A stretch of 64,000 nt of DNA from Thioclava sp. JE_KL1 (GTDB taxonomy: Bacteria; Pseudomonadota; Alphaproteobacteria; Rhodobacterales; Rhodobacteraceae): positions 62,001 through 126,000 of the forward strand of contig NZ_WBJS01000001.1 in NCBI RefSeq assembly GCF_009296265.1, in the 5' to 3' direction. A program made the position numbers and the translations under genes. The notes beneath the pieces were generated by a model that worked only from the letters and a program-made list of their open reading frames with translations, was not told the DNA's origin and did no database searches. Positions 47,673 to 55,771 of this stretch are shown one piece after another; position 1 is the stretch's first letter; every line of letters begins with the position of its first letter.

Positions 47673-47684
47673 GCTCCCTCCCCA
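47673..47684 (-). promoter_or_regulatory. Ribosome-binding site that supports the TTG start of the giant gene
   Basis: Read on the minus strand, TGGGGAGGGAGC directly precedes TTG at 47672-47670. The GGGGAG and GGAGGG cores lie five and three bases from the start codon. No ATG in this frame lies nearby, and this strong Shine-Dalgarno match is the reason for choosing the TTG. Confidence 0.6.
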
Positions 47685-47955
47685 AGTTGCGATATGAACG
47701 CGGTTCCGTCATCTGACGAAATTTTGTTCCTCTTTAGGCTGAACTCACGCAGCAATATTGCAACGAAAATAGTATCCACAGGGCGCCGAAATCATATGAA
47801 ACATATATATTTCAGTGACTTATTAAGATTACTTTGCGTCAACAATGAAACTTATCCACAAGGCATTCTTGACGTAACGGGAACAATTGCGTCCAAAGCG
47901 AGGCGAATCGCCGCACCGGGCAAAGTGTCGCGCGACGGTCGGTAGAGGCCGGATT
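47673..47955 (-). promoter_or_regulatory. AT-rich regulatory region upstream of the giant gene
   Basis: The gap between dnaE2's stop codon and the giant gene holds no supported gene. By my count 121 of the 200 bases from 47691 to 47890 are A or T, unlike the GC-rich flanks. It contains a perfect DnaA-box match TTATCCACA (47852-47860), a one-mismatch copy GTATCCACA (47772-47780), two ATGAAAC(A/T)TAT copies (47796 and 47845), an imperfect inverted repeat (47788-47813), and TTACTTTGCGT (47829-47839), which also occurs before the accessory operon. I could not choose a convincing -35/-10 pair. Confidence 0.5.
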
Positions 47956-50900
47956 TCAGTGGAAATCTCGGCTCGGGAAAAGCCGTTTCGCCTGCTCGCG
48001 CGGATGGCGTGCGGTGGTCTGCGGACGGGGCCTCGGAGCGTCGTCCGCCTGGGGGGTGGTGAGCCCCAGAACGTCGTCGAGCGGGTGCCCCAGATCGGCC
48101 AGTCGCGGGGACAGATCCTCGATCTTTTCGGCGATCAGATGGACCACAACCCCCTCCCGTTCGAGCCGCCCCGAGACCCGTAGAAGACGCCCCCCCATCA
48201 CCGCCCGGCGGAACCGCTCATAGAGCTTCGGCCAGACCACGACATTGCTCACACCGGTTTCGTCTTCCAGCGTGATGAAGATCACCCCGGAGGCCGTTCC
48301 GGGGCGCTGTCGGGTGATCACGAGGCCGCAAACGGTGACCCGATTTTGCCGCGTGCCGACCAGTTCGCAATGTGGCGTGAGACCGGAAATCGAGGGGCGC
48401 AGCAGCTCCATCGGATGGGCGCGGAGGCTCAATCTGAGCGCCACGTAATCCTCCACGACCTCCTCTCCCAGATGCATCGCGGGCAGCTCCACCGCCGGTT
48501 CGCGCCCTCCTTCCCCGTCCATCGGATCGGCAAAAAGCGGTAGCGGCGCGGGGGCGCGGATCGCCTTCACGGCCCAAAGCGCATCGCGCCGCGTGAGGCC
48601 AATTCCGGCAAATCCATCGGCCTCGGCGAGCCGTTCAAGCACATGCGGCGGCGTGCCCGCGCGCAGCCACAGGCTCTCGGGATCGGGGTAGCCATTGCCC
48701 CGTGCGGCGACGATCCACCCCGCATCCTCCTCGCGAAATCCCTTGATCTGGCGAAAGCCCAGACGCAGCGCCAGGGCCCCGTCCGCGCGGCGTTCCAGCG
48801 AGCTGTCCCAGCCCGAATGGTTCACGCAAACGGGCCGCACTTCGATCCCGTGTTCGCGCGCGTCCCGCACGATCTGGGCGGGCGCGTAGAAGCCCATCGG
48901 CTGCGAATTCAGCAGCGCGCAGGCGAAGATCGCGGGGTGGTGGCACTTCAGCCAGGAGGAGACATAGGTGAGATGCGCAAAGGCCGCCGCGTGGCTTTCC
49001 GGGAAGCCGTATTCGCCGAACCCCTCGATCTGGGAAAAGCAGCGATCGGCGAAATCGGGCGTGTAGCCGCGCGCCAGCATGCCTTCGACAAAGCGGTCGC
49101 GGAAGGTGCCGATCGTGCCCATCTTGCGGAAGGTCGCGAGCGAGCGGCGCAGGCGGTCGGCCTCCTCCGGGGTGAAGCCAGCAGCCACCACCGCGATCTG
49201 CATCGCCTGCTCCTGAAACAGCGGTACGCCGAGGGTTTTTCCCAGCACACCTTCCAGTTCTTTGGAGGGAAAATCGACCTTTTCGCGTCCCTGACGGCGG
49301 TTGATATAGGGGTGGACCATGCCGCCCTGAATGGGGCCGGGACGGACGATGGCGACCTCGATCACGAGGTCATAGAAGATGCGCGGACGCATCCGCGGCA
49401 GGAAGTTCATCTGCGCCCGGCTTTCGACCTGAAACACTCCCACCGCATCGGCGCGACACAGCATGTCATAGGTCGGCGCGTCCTCCTGCGGGACGGTCGC
49501 GAGCGACATGTCGAGCTTCTCGTGCCCCGCCAGAAGGTCGAAGCTTTTGCGGATGCAGGTGAGCATCCCGAGGCTGAGCACATCGACCTTCAGGATGCCC
49601 AAAGTGTCGATATCGTCCTTGTCCCATTCGATGCAGGTGCGCCCCTCCATCGCCGCATTCTCGATCGGACAAAGCGCGTCGAGGCGGCCTTTCGTGATGA
49701 CGAAGCCGCCGACATGCTGGCTGAGATGGCGCGGAAATCCGATGATCTCGCCGATCAGTTTCAACGTCTGCGACAGCCGCCGATCGGTGGGGTCGAGGCC
49801 CAGATCGCCCATCCGCGCATGGTCCGGCCCCTTGCCGGAGATACCCCAAATTTGGCCCGCGAGGCTTGCCGTGACATCGGCGCTCAGCCCCATCACCTTG
49901 CCCACCTCGCGGATCGCAGCGCGGGTGCGGAAATGGATCACGGTCGCGCAGAGGCCAGCGCGGTCGCGGCCGTAGCGCTCATAGATCCACTGGATGACTT
50001 CTTCGCGGCGCTCATGCTCGAAATCGACGTCGATATCGGGCGGCTCGCCGCGATATTTCGAGATGAAGCGCTCGAAGACCATACCGATCTGGTCGGGGCT
50101 GACATCGGTGATGCCGAGCGCCCAGCAGATGATCGAATTGGCCGCCGAGCCGCGCCCCTGACACAGGATACCGCGGCTGCGGGCGAAGCCCACGATGTCA
50201 TGGACGGTGAGGAAGTAGGCGGCGAAGCCCAGCTCGGAGACGAGACGCAGTTCCTTCTCCAGCAACCCCGCATGACGTTCCGAGATCCCCCCCGGAGAGC
50301 GCCGCGCCAGCCCCTCGCGGGCAAGCCGGTCGAGCCGGTCCTGCGCGGGCTCGTTCTGCGCGACCTCATCGGGATATTCGTAGCTGAGTTCGTCGAGATC
50401 GAAGCCGCAGCGCGCCGCGATCTCGCAGCTTCGGCGCAGGGCGGCGGGGTGGCGACGGTAGAGCCGCGCCATGTCCTCGGCCCCTTTCAGGCGGCGTTCC
50501 GCATTGGGCAGCGCGCGGGTGCCAAGCGCGTCGATCGTGCAGCCCGCGCGCAGGCAGGTCAGCACATCGGCCAGCTGCCGGCGCGACCCGCGATGCATCA
50601 GCACGTCGCCGGTCGCGACCATCGGCGTCGAGGCCCGAAGCGCGAGCGCCGCGCAGGCATCGAACCAGCGCTGATCCGAGCCGTCATAGCGCGGTGGCGC
50701 GCCAAGAAAGACCTGTCCCGGAAAGCGCCGCCGCATCTCCTGCAGCGGGCGGTAGGCGCGGGCCAGATCGGCGGGCGGCAGGGCGATCAGGATCATCCCC
50801 GCGCAGCCCTCCAGCAGGTCCGCGCGGGTCAGGTGACACTCCCCTTTCCCCGCCCGGCGCTTGCCGCGGGTCAGAAGCTGGCTCAGCCGGTGATAGGCCG

Positions 50901-51369
50901 CGCGGTCTGTGGGCAGCGCCACCCACTCGACCGGGCAATCGGTCAGCACCAGCCGCGCGCCGACGATCAGCTTCGGCAGTTTCGCGGTCGTCGGCCGGGC
51001 CAGATCCTGCGGCGAGCCGATAGGCTGGCGAGAGCTTTCGTCGCGCTGCAGTTCCGAGCGGATGCGCAGCGCCTCGCCGATCTCGCGCTTGAGCTCCTTG
51101 AGCGCCGAGAAGGCCCGGACCACGCCCGCGAGCGAGTTGCGGTCGGTGATCGCGATGGCCTCCAGCCCCAGCTCGGCGGCGCGCACCATCAGTTCTTCGG
51201 GGTGAGATGCGCCGGTGAGGAAGGTGAAGTTGGAGGTGGTGCAAAGCTCGGCATAGGCGAGCGGAATGGCGGGCGTGTTGGCGGTGGTCACGACCGTGGA
51301 GGGGGCGCTGCCCCCGCGCCCGTCGGGCGCCCCTCGGGATATTTCTGCCAAGGCGAAGGGGGCGATCAT
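47956..51369 (-). CDS. dnaE2: Error-prone DNA polymerase III alpha subunit DnaE2 (ImuC)
   Basis: C-family polymerase of 1,137 residues for translesion synthesis in SOS mutagenesis, working with ImuB and the beta clamp. The N-terminal PHP domain starts with YAELCTTSNFTFLTGASHPE. The palm has the GRGSAAN motif and the catalytic acidic triplet PDIDVDF near residue 443. A C-terminal OB-fold (VTVCGLVITRQRPGTASG) is followed by a short basic tail. I start it at the ATG at 51369, which overlaps the imuB stop codon (ATGA), rather than at an upstream start inside imuB. The overlap indicates translational coupling. Expression should follow the SOS box upstream of imuB. It is shorter than replicative DnaE1, as is usual for DnaE2. 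Confidence 0.95.
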   Translation of the reverse strand: MIAPFALAEISRGAPDGRGGSAPSTVVTTANTPAIPLAYAELCTTSNFTFLTGASHPEELMVRAAELGLEAIAITDRNSLAGVVRAFSALKELKREIGEALRIRSELQRDESSRQPIGSPQDLARPTTAKLPKLIVGARLVLTDCPVEWVALPTDRAAYHRLSQLLTRGKRRAGKGECHLTRADLLEGCAGMILIALPPADLARAYRPLQEMRRRFPGQVFLGAPPRYDGSDQRWFDACAALALRASTPMVATGDVLMHRGSRRQLADVLTCLRAGCTIDALGTRALPNAERRLKGAEDMARLYRRHPAALRRSCEIAARCGFDLDELSYEYPDEVAQNEPAQDRLDRLAREGLARRSPGGISERHAGLLEKELRLVSELGFAAYFLTVHDIVGFARSRGILCQGRGSAANSIICWALGITDVSPDQIGMVFERFISKYRGEPPDIDVDFEHERREEVIQWIYERYGRDRAGLCATVIHFRTRAAIREVGKVMGLSADVTASLAGQIWGISGKGPDHARMGDLGLDPTDRRLSQTLKLIGEIIGFPRHLSQHVGGFVITKGRLDALCPIENAAMEGRTCIEWDKDDIDTLGILKVDVLSLGMLTCIRKSFDLLAGHEKLDMSLATVPQEDAPTYDMLCRADAVGVFQVESRAQMNFLPRMRPRIFYDLVIEVAIVRPGPIQGGMVHPYINRRQGREKVDFPSKELEGVLGKTLGVPLFQEQAMQIAVVAAGFTPEEADRLRRSLATFRKMGTIGTFRDRFVEGMLARGYTPDFADRCFSQIEGFGEYGFPESHAAAFAHLTYVSSWLKCHHPAIFACALLNSQPMGFYAPAQIVRDAREHGIEVRPVCVNHSGWDSSLERRADGALALRLGFRQIKGFREEDAGWIVAARGNGYPDPESLWLRAGTPPHVLERLAEADGFAGIGLTRRDALWAVKAIRAPAPLPLFADPMDGEGGREPAVELPAMHLGEEVVEDYVALRLSLRAHPMELLRPSISGLTPHCELVGTRQNRVTVCGLVITRQRPGTASGVIFITLEDETGVSNVVVWPKLYERFRRAVMGGRLLRVSGRLEREGVVVHLIAEKIEDLSPRLADLGHPLDDVLGLTTPQADDAPRPRPQTTARHPREQAKRLFPSRDFH

Positions 51370-52841
51370 GCGAAGACCCCCTCGACATACCAGCCGGGAT
51401 CCTGCGGCGTGTGGAACATCCAAAGCCGCAGCCCCTGCCCGGTCTCGACGCGCCAATAGTCGCGCATGCCGCGCCGCCAGTTCGGATCGTCGAACCACCA
51501 TTCCGGGGTCAGCCGCTCCGGCCCCTCGATACGTTCCGCGCTGAGCGACTGGCGGCGCCAGCGGAAGCGGCGGGGCGGATCGGGGGCGTCGGACATGAGC
51601 GGCTCGGGCGGGAACAGCCGCAGCGGGCGGGGATGCGGCTGGTGCCAGTTGCCCTCGGGGTCGGTGAAGGCGGCGGGCGCGATCAGGAAGCTGCGCTCGG
51701 GGATATGGCTGTCGGCGGGCAGGTAACGCTGGACGTTCTCCAGCCCGATGCGCAGCCCGATCCGGGTGATCAGATCGCCCAGCTTGTCGCGCCGCTCGGT
51801 GGCGATTGCGCCGATCTGGCGAACGGGCAGTGCCTCGACCTGCGTGGCGGCGAGGCGCATCTGGTCGATGCCGAAGCCCGCGTCGATATCCTCGATGCCG
51901 CGCGCGAAGAGGGCCGCGATCCGGGTGGGGTCGCGGAGCGGGGTGGCCAAGCGCAGCTCGACCTCCTGGCTGGCCTGATCGACGCGGCGCAGGGTGAGGC
52001 AGAGCACCCGCGCGCCGGTCTCGTTTTCCTTGAGTTTGACGCAGAGCCGGTCCAGCAGCCGCTCGATCCCCGCCATCACGTCGTCCTGCTCGCCGATCGG
52101 CTCGGGCAGGGTTAAGCGAGTGCCGTAATGGGGCGGATCGGCCACGGGCGAGACCTGTTCGGGCAGATCGCCCAAGGCCTGATCGAGCCGCGCCATCAGC
52201 CCCGCGCCGAAGCGGCGCACGAGGGGCGCGCGCGGTGTGCGGGTCAGATCACCGATCTCGCGCAGGCCTAGCCGCTGCAGCCCGGTGACCGTATCATGCG
52301 GCAGGCGCAGCGCGGCCACCGGCAGCTTGCCCAGTGCCGAGAGCCGCGCGCCCGGCGCAGCCCGGCCGGGGGCGAAATGCGCCAGCGCCCAGGCCGCACC
52401 GCGCGTGTCGGCGAGGCCCAGCCGCGCGGTGATCCGGGCGCGCTCCAGCCGGGCGGCCATCTCGGCCATCATCGGCTCCTCCCCGCCCCAGAGGTGATCC
52501 GAGCCGGTGATGTCGAGCACCAGCCCCTCGTCCTCCAGCCCCACCCAAGGGCAGTAGCGCGTGGCCCAGCGGCGCAAAGTTTCGAGAAACTGCGCCTCGC
52601 GGGCGGGATCGGCGGGCGCGGTCTGCAGCGCGGGGCAGAAGGCGCGGGCCTCGGACAGCGCCATGCCGCGGCCGAGCCCCTGCCCCTCGGCCGCGGCGTT
52701 CAGGCAGTGCAGCCGGTCGGTGTTGCCCTCGCGCAGGACCAGCGCGAAGGGCCCCTCAACGAGCCGCGCGCGAAGAACCCGGTCGCTCGCCAGCCGGGGA
52801 AACCAGAGGGTGAGAATACGCCGTGTGCGCCCGTCGAGCAT
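51366..52841 (-). CDS. imuB: ImuB, inactive Y-family polymerase homologue of the mutagenesis cassette
   Basis: This 491-residue Y-family (DinB-like) protein acts as the beta-clamp-binding hub that brings DnaE2 to damaged DNA. The N-terminus reads LTLWFPRLASDR, where true Y-family polymerases have an acidic catalytic motif, consistent with the known loss of catalytic activity in ImuB. The helix-hairpin region (LGLREIGDLTRTPRAPLVRRFG) and a little-finger-like domain follow. The gene forms an operon with dnaE2 through an ATGA overlap. A GTTC-N7-GTTC LexA-type site lies 29 bases before the start codon, so induction by DNA damage is expected. imuA, usually first in this cassette, is not adjacent; the next gene upstream is a glycosyltransferase. 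Confidence 0.93.
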   Translation of the reverse strand: MLDGRTRRILTLWFPRLASDRVLRARLVEGPFALVLREGNTDRLHCLNAAAEGQGLGRGMALSEARAFCPALQTAPADPAREAQFLETLRRWATRYCPWVGLEDEGLVLDITGSDHLWGGEEPMMAEMAARLERARITARLGLADTRGAAWALAHFAPGRAAPGARLSALGKLPVAALRLPHDTVTGLQRLGLREIGDLTRTPRAPLVRRFGAGLMARLDQALGDLPEQVSPVADPPHYGTRLTLPEPIGEQDDVMAGIERLLDRLCVKLKENETGARVLCLTLRRVDQASQEVELRLATPLRDPTRIAALFARGIEDIDAGFGIDQMRLAATQVEALPVRQIGAIATERRDKLGDLITRIGLRIGLENVQRYLPADSHIPERSFLIAPAAFTDPEGNWHQPHPRPLRLFPPEPLMSDAPDPPRRFRWRRQSLSAERIEGPERLTPEWWFDDPNWRRGMRDYWRVETGQGLRLWMFHTPQDPGWYVEGVFA

Positions 52842-52869
52842 GTCGCTGAGCCTAGGGTTCGAGTCATTT

Positions 52870-52884
52870 GTTCGTGCTTTGTTC
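52870..52884 (-). promoter_or_regulatory. LexA-type SOS box controlling imuB-dnaE2
   Basis: GTTCGTGCTTTGTTC matches the alphaproteobacterial LexA operator GTTC-N7-GTTC exactly (GAAC-N7-GAAC when read on the gene's strand). It ends 29 bases before the imuB start codon, in the 96-base gap after the glycosyltransferase gene. A further GTTC at 52857-52860 lies nine bases before the box and is not at the proper spacing. Confidence 0.8.
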
Positions 52885-52937
52885 TTTTTAGATCTCGCGG
52901 GATGCGGAGTCGAGTCCGTCTCGCGGAAGGGCGCGTA

Positions 52938-54164
52938 TCAGGGGGTGGCGATCGCACCCTCGACGAAGGCGATCAGGCGCGGCAGGCAATGGGTGCGCAG
53001 ATCGTAACGCTCGCACATATGGGCGCGGGCTGCCTCGCGCATCGGGGTGAATTTTTGCGGGGTCGCCAGCCCTTCGGTGAGCGCCTTCGACCAACCAGGG
53101 ATATCGAAGAAATCCACCAGCCGCCCGGTCTGTCCGTCGGTGATCACCTCGCGCACCGGCGCGGTATCCGAGGCCACGATGGCGCAACCCGCGGCCATCG
53201 ATTCCATCAGCGACCAGCTGAGCACGAAGGGATAGGTCAGATAGGCATGGGTGCGGCTGACATGGAGCATGTCGACGTAATCGCCGTAAGGGATGCGGCC
53301 CAGAAAATGCACGCGGCTCATGTCCAGTCGGTCGCGCACCTCGTCGAGGAATTTCTGCTTCCAGCTTTTGGCGTCCTTCGGCGGGGCGCCATAGCTTTGA
53401 CCCTCCTCGCCCACGATCAGCACATGAGCCTCGGGCCGCGCGGCGAGCACATCTGGCAGCGCGCGCATGAAGGAGTGGTAGCCGCGATAGGGTTCGAGCG
53501 AGCGGTTCACGAAGGTCAGAACCTCGTCGCCGGGGCGGAAGGTGAGCGTCGTCTCCGGCACGGTGAAGCGCGCCTGCGGGTTCGGCGCGAGCCGCGCACA
53601 GTCCACCCCGTCATGGCAGATGGTGAGCTTGGCGCGCAGCTCCGGCGGGAAGGTTTCGGCCTGAAACTCGGTCGGGGCAAGCCCCGCATCGGCCTGCACC
53701 ATCGACTGGATCAGATGGGCCGAACGTGCGGTGGTGGAGATCCGGGTCTCGAGGCCGGGGCGCTGGAACTCGGCATCGAAATCCGTGTCCATCCCGGTCG
53801 TGCGATACATCAGTTCGGCATAGACCAAGAGTTTCGCCTCGGGCCAGACCTCGCGCAGGAACAGCGTCTCGCCCCAGCCGGAATGGCCGAAAATCACATC
53901 CGGCACATAGCCGTGCCTGTCGCGCAGCTGCCGGGCGGCGAGCGCGACCTTTGCCCCGCGCGCCGCGCTTTCGGCGTAGAGGCGCGTGAGCCGCGAGGAC
54001 ATCTCGACCGGATCGGGCTTGCGGTATTTCACCACCTTCACCGGCGAGGGGCGCTGGTTCGTCTCGACCGTCAGGGCCAGAATGTCATGACCGCGTGCGG
54101 CCAGAGCCGGTGCCAGATGTACGAACTGGCCCGGGAAGTTCTGGTGAACGAAGAGGATCTTCAT
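52938..54164 (-). CDS. Group 4-type glycosyltransferase
   Basis: The protein has 408 residues and a GT-B fold. The N-terminal Rossmann half opens with [20 protein letters not shown], a glycine-loop nucleotide-sugar transferase start. The C-terminal half has FVNRSLEPYRGYHSFMRALP, VLIVGEEGQSYG, and the donor-binding signature YLTYPFVLSWSLMESMAAG with the EX7E-type glutamate spacing. It would transfer a sugar from a nucleotide donor to an unknown acceptor, probably in surface glycan or exopolysaccharide synthesis. Its ATG overlaps the stop codon of the preceding yejF by four bases, so it is translationally coupled to the transporter operon, which is an odd partner. There is no signal peptide; it should be cytosolic or peripheral. 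Confidence 0.88.
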   Translation of the reverse strand: MKILFVHQNFPGQFVHLAPALAARGHDILALTVETNQRPSPVKVVKYRKPDPVEMSSRLTRLYAESAARGAKVALAARQLRDRHGYVPDVIFGHSGWGETLFLREVWPEAKLLVYAELMYRTTGMDTDFDAEFQRPGLETRISTTARSAHLIQSMVQADAGLAPTEFQAETFPPELRAKLTICHDGVDCARLAPNPQARFTVPETTLTFRPGDEVLTFVNRSLEPYRGYHSFMRALPDVLAARPEAHVLIVGEEGQSYGAPPKDAKSWKQKFLDEVRDRLDMSRVHFLGRIPYGDYVDMLHVSRTHAYLTYPFVLSWSLMESMAAGCAIVASDTAPVREVITDGQTGRLVDFFDIPGWSKALTEGLATPQKFTPMREAARAHMCERYDLRTHCLPRLIAFVEGAIATP

Positions 54165-55771
54165 GCAATCTCGGGGGTCAGCGAACTCTCCCCCAAGGCG
54201 GCCACCATCAACTGGCGGGTATAGGCGGTCTGCGGATTGGCGAAGACCTCCGCCGCGTTGCCCGCCTCGACCACGTCGCCGCGCTTCATCACCATGATCT
54301 TGTGGCTGAGCGCGCGCACCACCCGAAGGTCGTGGCTGATGAACAGATAGGCGAGCCCGTGGCGTTTCTGCAGGTCGCGCAGCAGGTCCACGATCTGCAC
54401 CTGCACCGTCATGTCGAGCGCGGAGGTCGGCTCGTCCAGCACCACCACCTTGGGGCGCAGGATCATCGCGCGGGCGATGGCGATCCGCTGGCGCTGGCCA
54501 CCCGAGAATTCATGCGGGTAGCGCTCCATCATCGCAGGATCGAGCCCGGTCTCCTCCATGATCTCGGCCACCATCTCGCGACGGTTGCGGCCCGGATCGA
54601 CCCCGTGGACGGTCAGCCCCTCGCCGATGATCTGCTCCACCGTCATGCGCGGGGAGAGCGAGCCGAACGGGTCCTGGAACACGATCTGCATGTCACGGCG
54701 CAGCGCGCGCAGCTTGTTCGCCTGCCAGCTGGAGATGTCCTGGTTCTCGTAGATGATCGGCCCTTCGGAGGCGATGAGCCGCATGATCGCGAGCGCGAGC
54801 GTGGTCTTGCCCGACCCGGATTCGCCCACGATGCCCAGCGTCTCCCCTGCCCTCACCGACAGCGAGGCGTCGTTGACCGCCTTCACGTGACCGATGGTCT
54901 TGCGCAGCAACCCGCGCTGGATCGGAAACCAGATTTTCAGATGCTCGGTGCGCACCAGTTCGGGCGCGTTCTCGGGCACCGGTTCGGCGCGGCCGGTGGG
55001 TTCGGCCTCCAGAAGTTTCTTCGTATAGGGGTGCTTGGGGTTGGCGAAGATGTCTTCGGTCTCCCCCTGCTCCACGATCTCGCCATGCTGCATGACGCAG
55101 ACCCGGTCCGCGATGCGCCGCACCACGCCGAGGTCGTGGCTGATGAACAGCAGGCTCATCCCCATGTCGCGCTTCAGATCGGCCAGCAGTTCGAGGATCT
55201 GCGCCTGAATCGTCACGTCGAGCGCGGTCGTCGGCTCGTCCGCGATCAGTAGATCGGGCCCGTTCGCGAGCGCCATCGCGATCATCACGCGCTGGCGTTG
55301 CCCGCCAGAGAGCTGGTGCGGGTAGTCCTGCAGCCGGTCCGCCGGGTTCTGGATGCCGACCTTGTCGAGCAGGTCGATGATACGTTTCTTGGCCTCTTCG
55401 CCCGTCACGCCCTGGTGCAGCGCGAGGCTTTCGCCAATCTGTTTTTCCAGCGTGTGCAGCGGATTGAGCGAGGTCATCGGCTCTTGGAAGATGAAGCTGA
55501 TATCGTTGCCGCGCACCTGCATCAGCTCGCGCTCGGTCGCGCCGACCATCTCGCGGCCCTCGTAGCGGATCGAGCCTTCGACCTTGGAATTGCCACCCAC
55601 AAGCGTCACGGTCGAGAGCGCGGTCACGGATTTGCCCGAACCGGACTCGCCCACCAGCGCGACGGTCTCGCCCGCATTCACGGTAAAGCTCACGCCTTTC
55701 ACGGCGGGGGTGAATTTGCCCTCGGAGCTGAAGGCGACCTTCAGATTTTCGACCTCGAGAACCGGTTTCAT
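54161..55771 (-). CDS. yejF: ABC transporter dual ATPase, YejF-type (oligopeptide/microcin C uptake)
   Basis: Two fused nucleotide-binding domains in 536 residues power peptide uptake through YejB/YejE. Domain one has Walker A GESGSGKS (41-48), signature LSGGQRQR and Walker [13 protein letters not shown]. Domain two has GESGSGKTT (about 314-322), [14 protein letters not shown] and [12 protein letters not shown]. Both sites look intact, and the oligopeptide-type C-terminal extension follows each domain ([28 protein letters not shown]). It overlaps yejE upstream by ATGA and the glycosyltransferase downstream by ATGA. In E. coli the YejABEF system imports the peptide-nucleotide antibiotic microcin C, as well as peptides; the physiological substrate here is unknown. 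Confidence 0.93.
   Translation of the reverse strand: MKPVLEVENLKVAFSSEGKFTPAVKGVSFTVNAGETVALVGESGSGKSVTALSTVTLVGGNSKVEGSIRYEGREMVGATERELMQVRGNDISFIFQEPMTSLNPLHTLEKQIGESLALHQGVTGEEAKKRIIDLLDKVGIQNPADRLQDYPHQLSGGQRQRVMIAMALANGPDLLIADEPTTALDVTIQAQILELLADLKRDMGMSLLFISHDLGVVRRIADRVCVMQHGEIVEQGETEDIFANPKHPYTKKLLEAEPTGRAEPVPENAPELVRTEHLKIWFPIQRGLLRKTIGHVKAVNDASLSVRAGETLGIVGESGSGKTTLALAIMRLIASEGPIIYENQDISSWQANKLRALRRDMQIVFQDPFGSLSPRMTVEQIIGEGLTVHGVDPGRNRREMVAEIMEETGLDPAMMERYPHEFSGGQRQRIAIARAMILRPKVVVLDEPTSALDMTVQVQIVDLLRDLQKRHGLAYLFISHDLRVVRALSHKIMVMKRGDVVEAGNAAEVFANPQTAYTRQLMVAALGESSLTPEIA

Noticed and set aside
8316-47672. Autotransporter or two-partner secretion passenger
   Set aside because: No C-terminal beta-barrel, no filamentous-haemagglutinin TPS domain, and no TpsB-like gene nearby.
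47772-47860. Replication origin suggested by DnaA boxes
   Set aside because: Only two sites, no dnaA, parA or other origin-associated gene nearby; a regulatory role is more economical.
47694-47945. An 83-codon plus-strand frame in the AT-rich region upstream of the giant gene
   Set aside because: No ribosome site, atypical AT-rich codons, and it overlaps likely regulatory sites.
48643-51459. A 938-codon plus-strand frame opposite dnaE2
   Set aside because: Shadow of a well-identified gene; no domain motifs and composition typical of antisense frames.
51370-51501. Longer dnaE2 start at 51501
   Set aside because: It would overlap imuB by 136 bases, and the added residues do not resemble the PHP-domain start. 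The ATG at 51369 overlaps the imuB stop in the usual ATGA manner.
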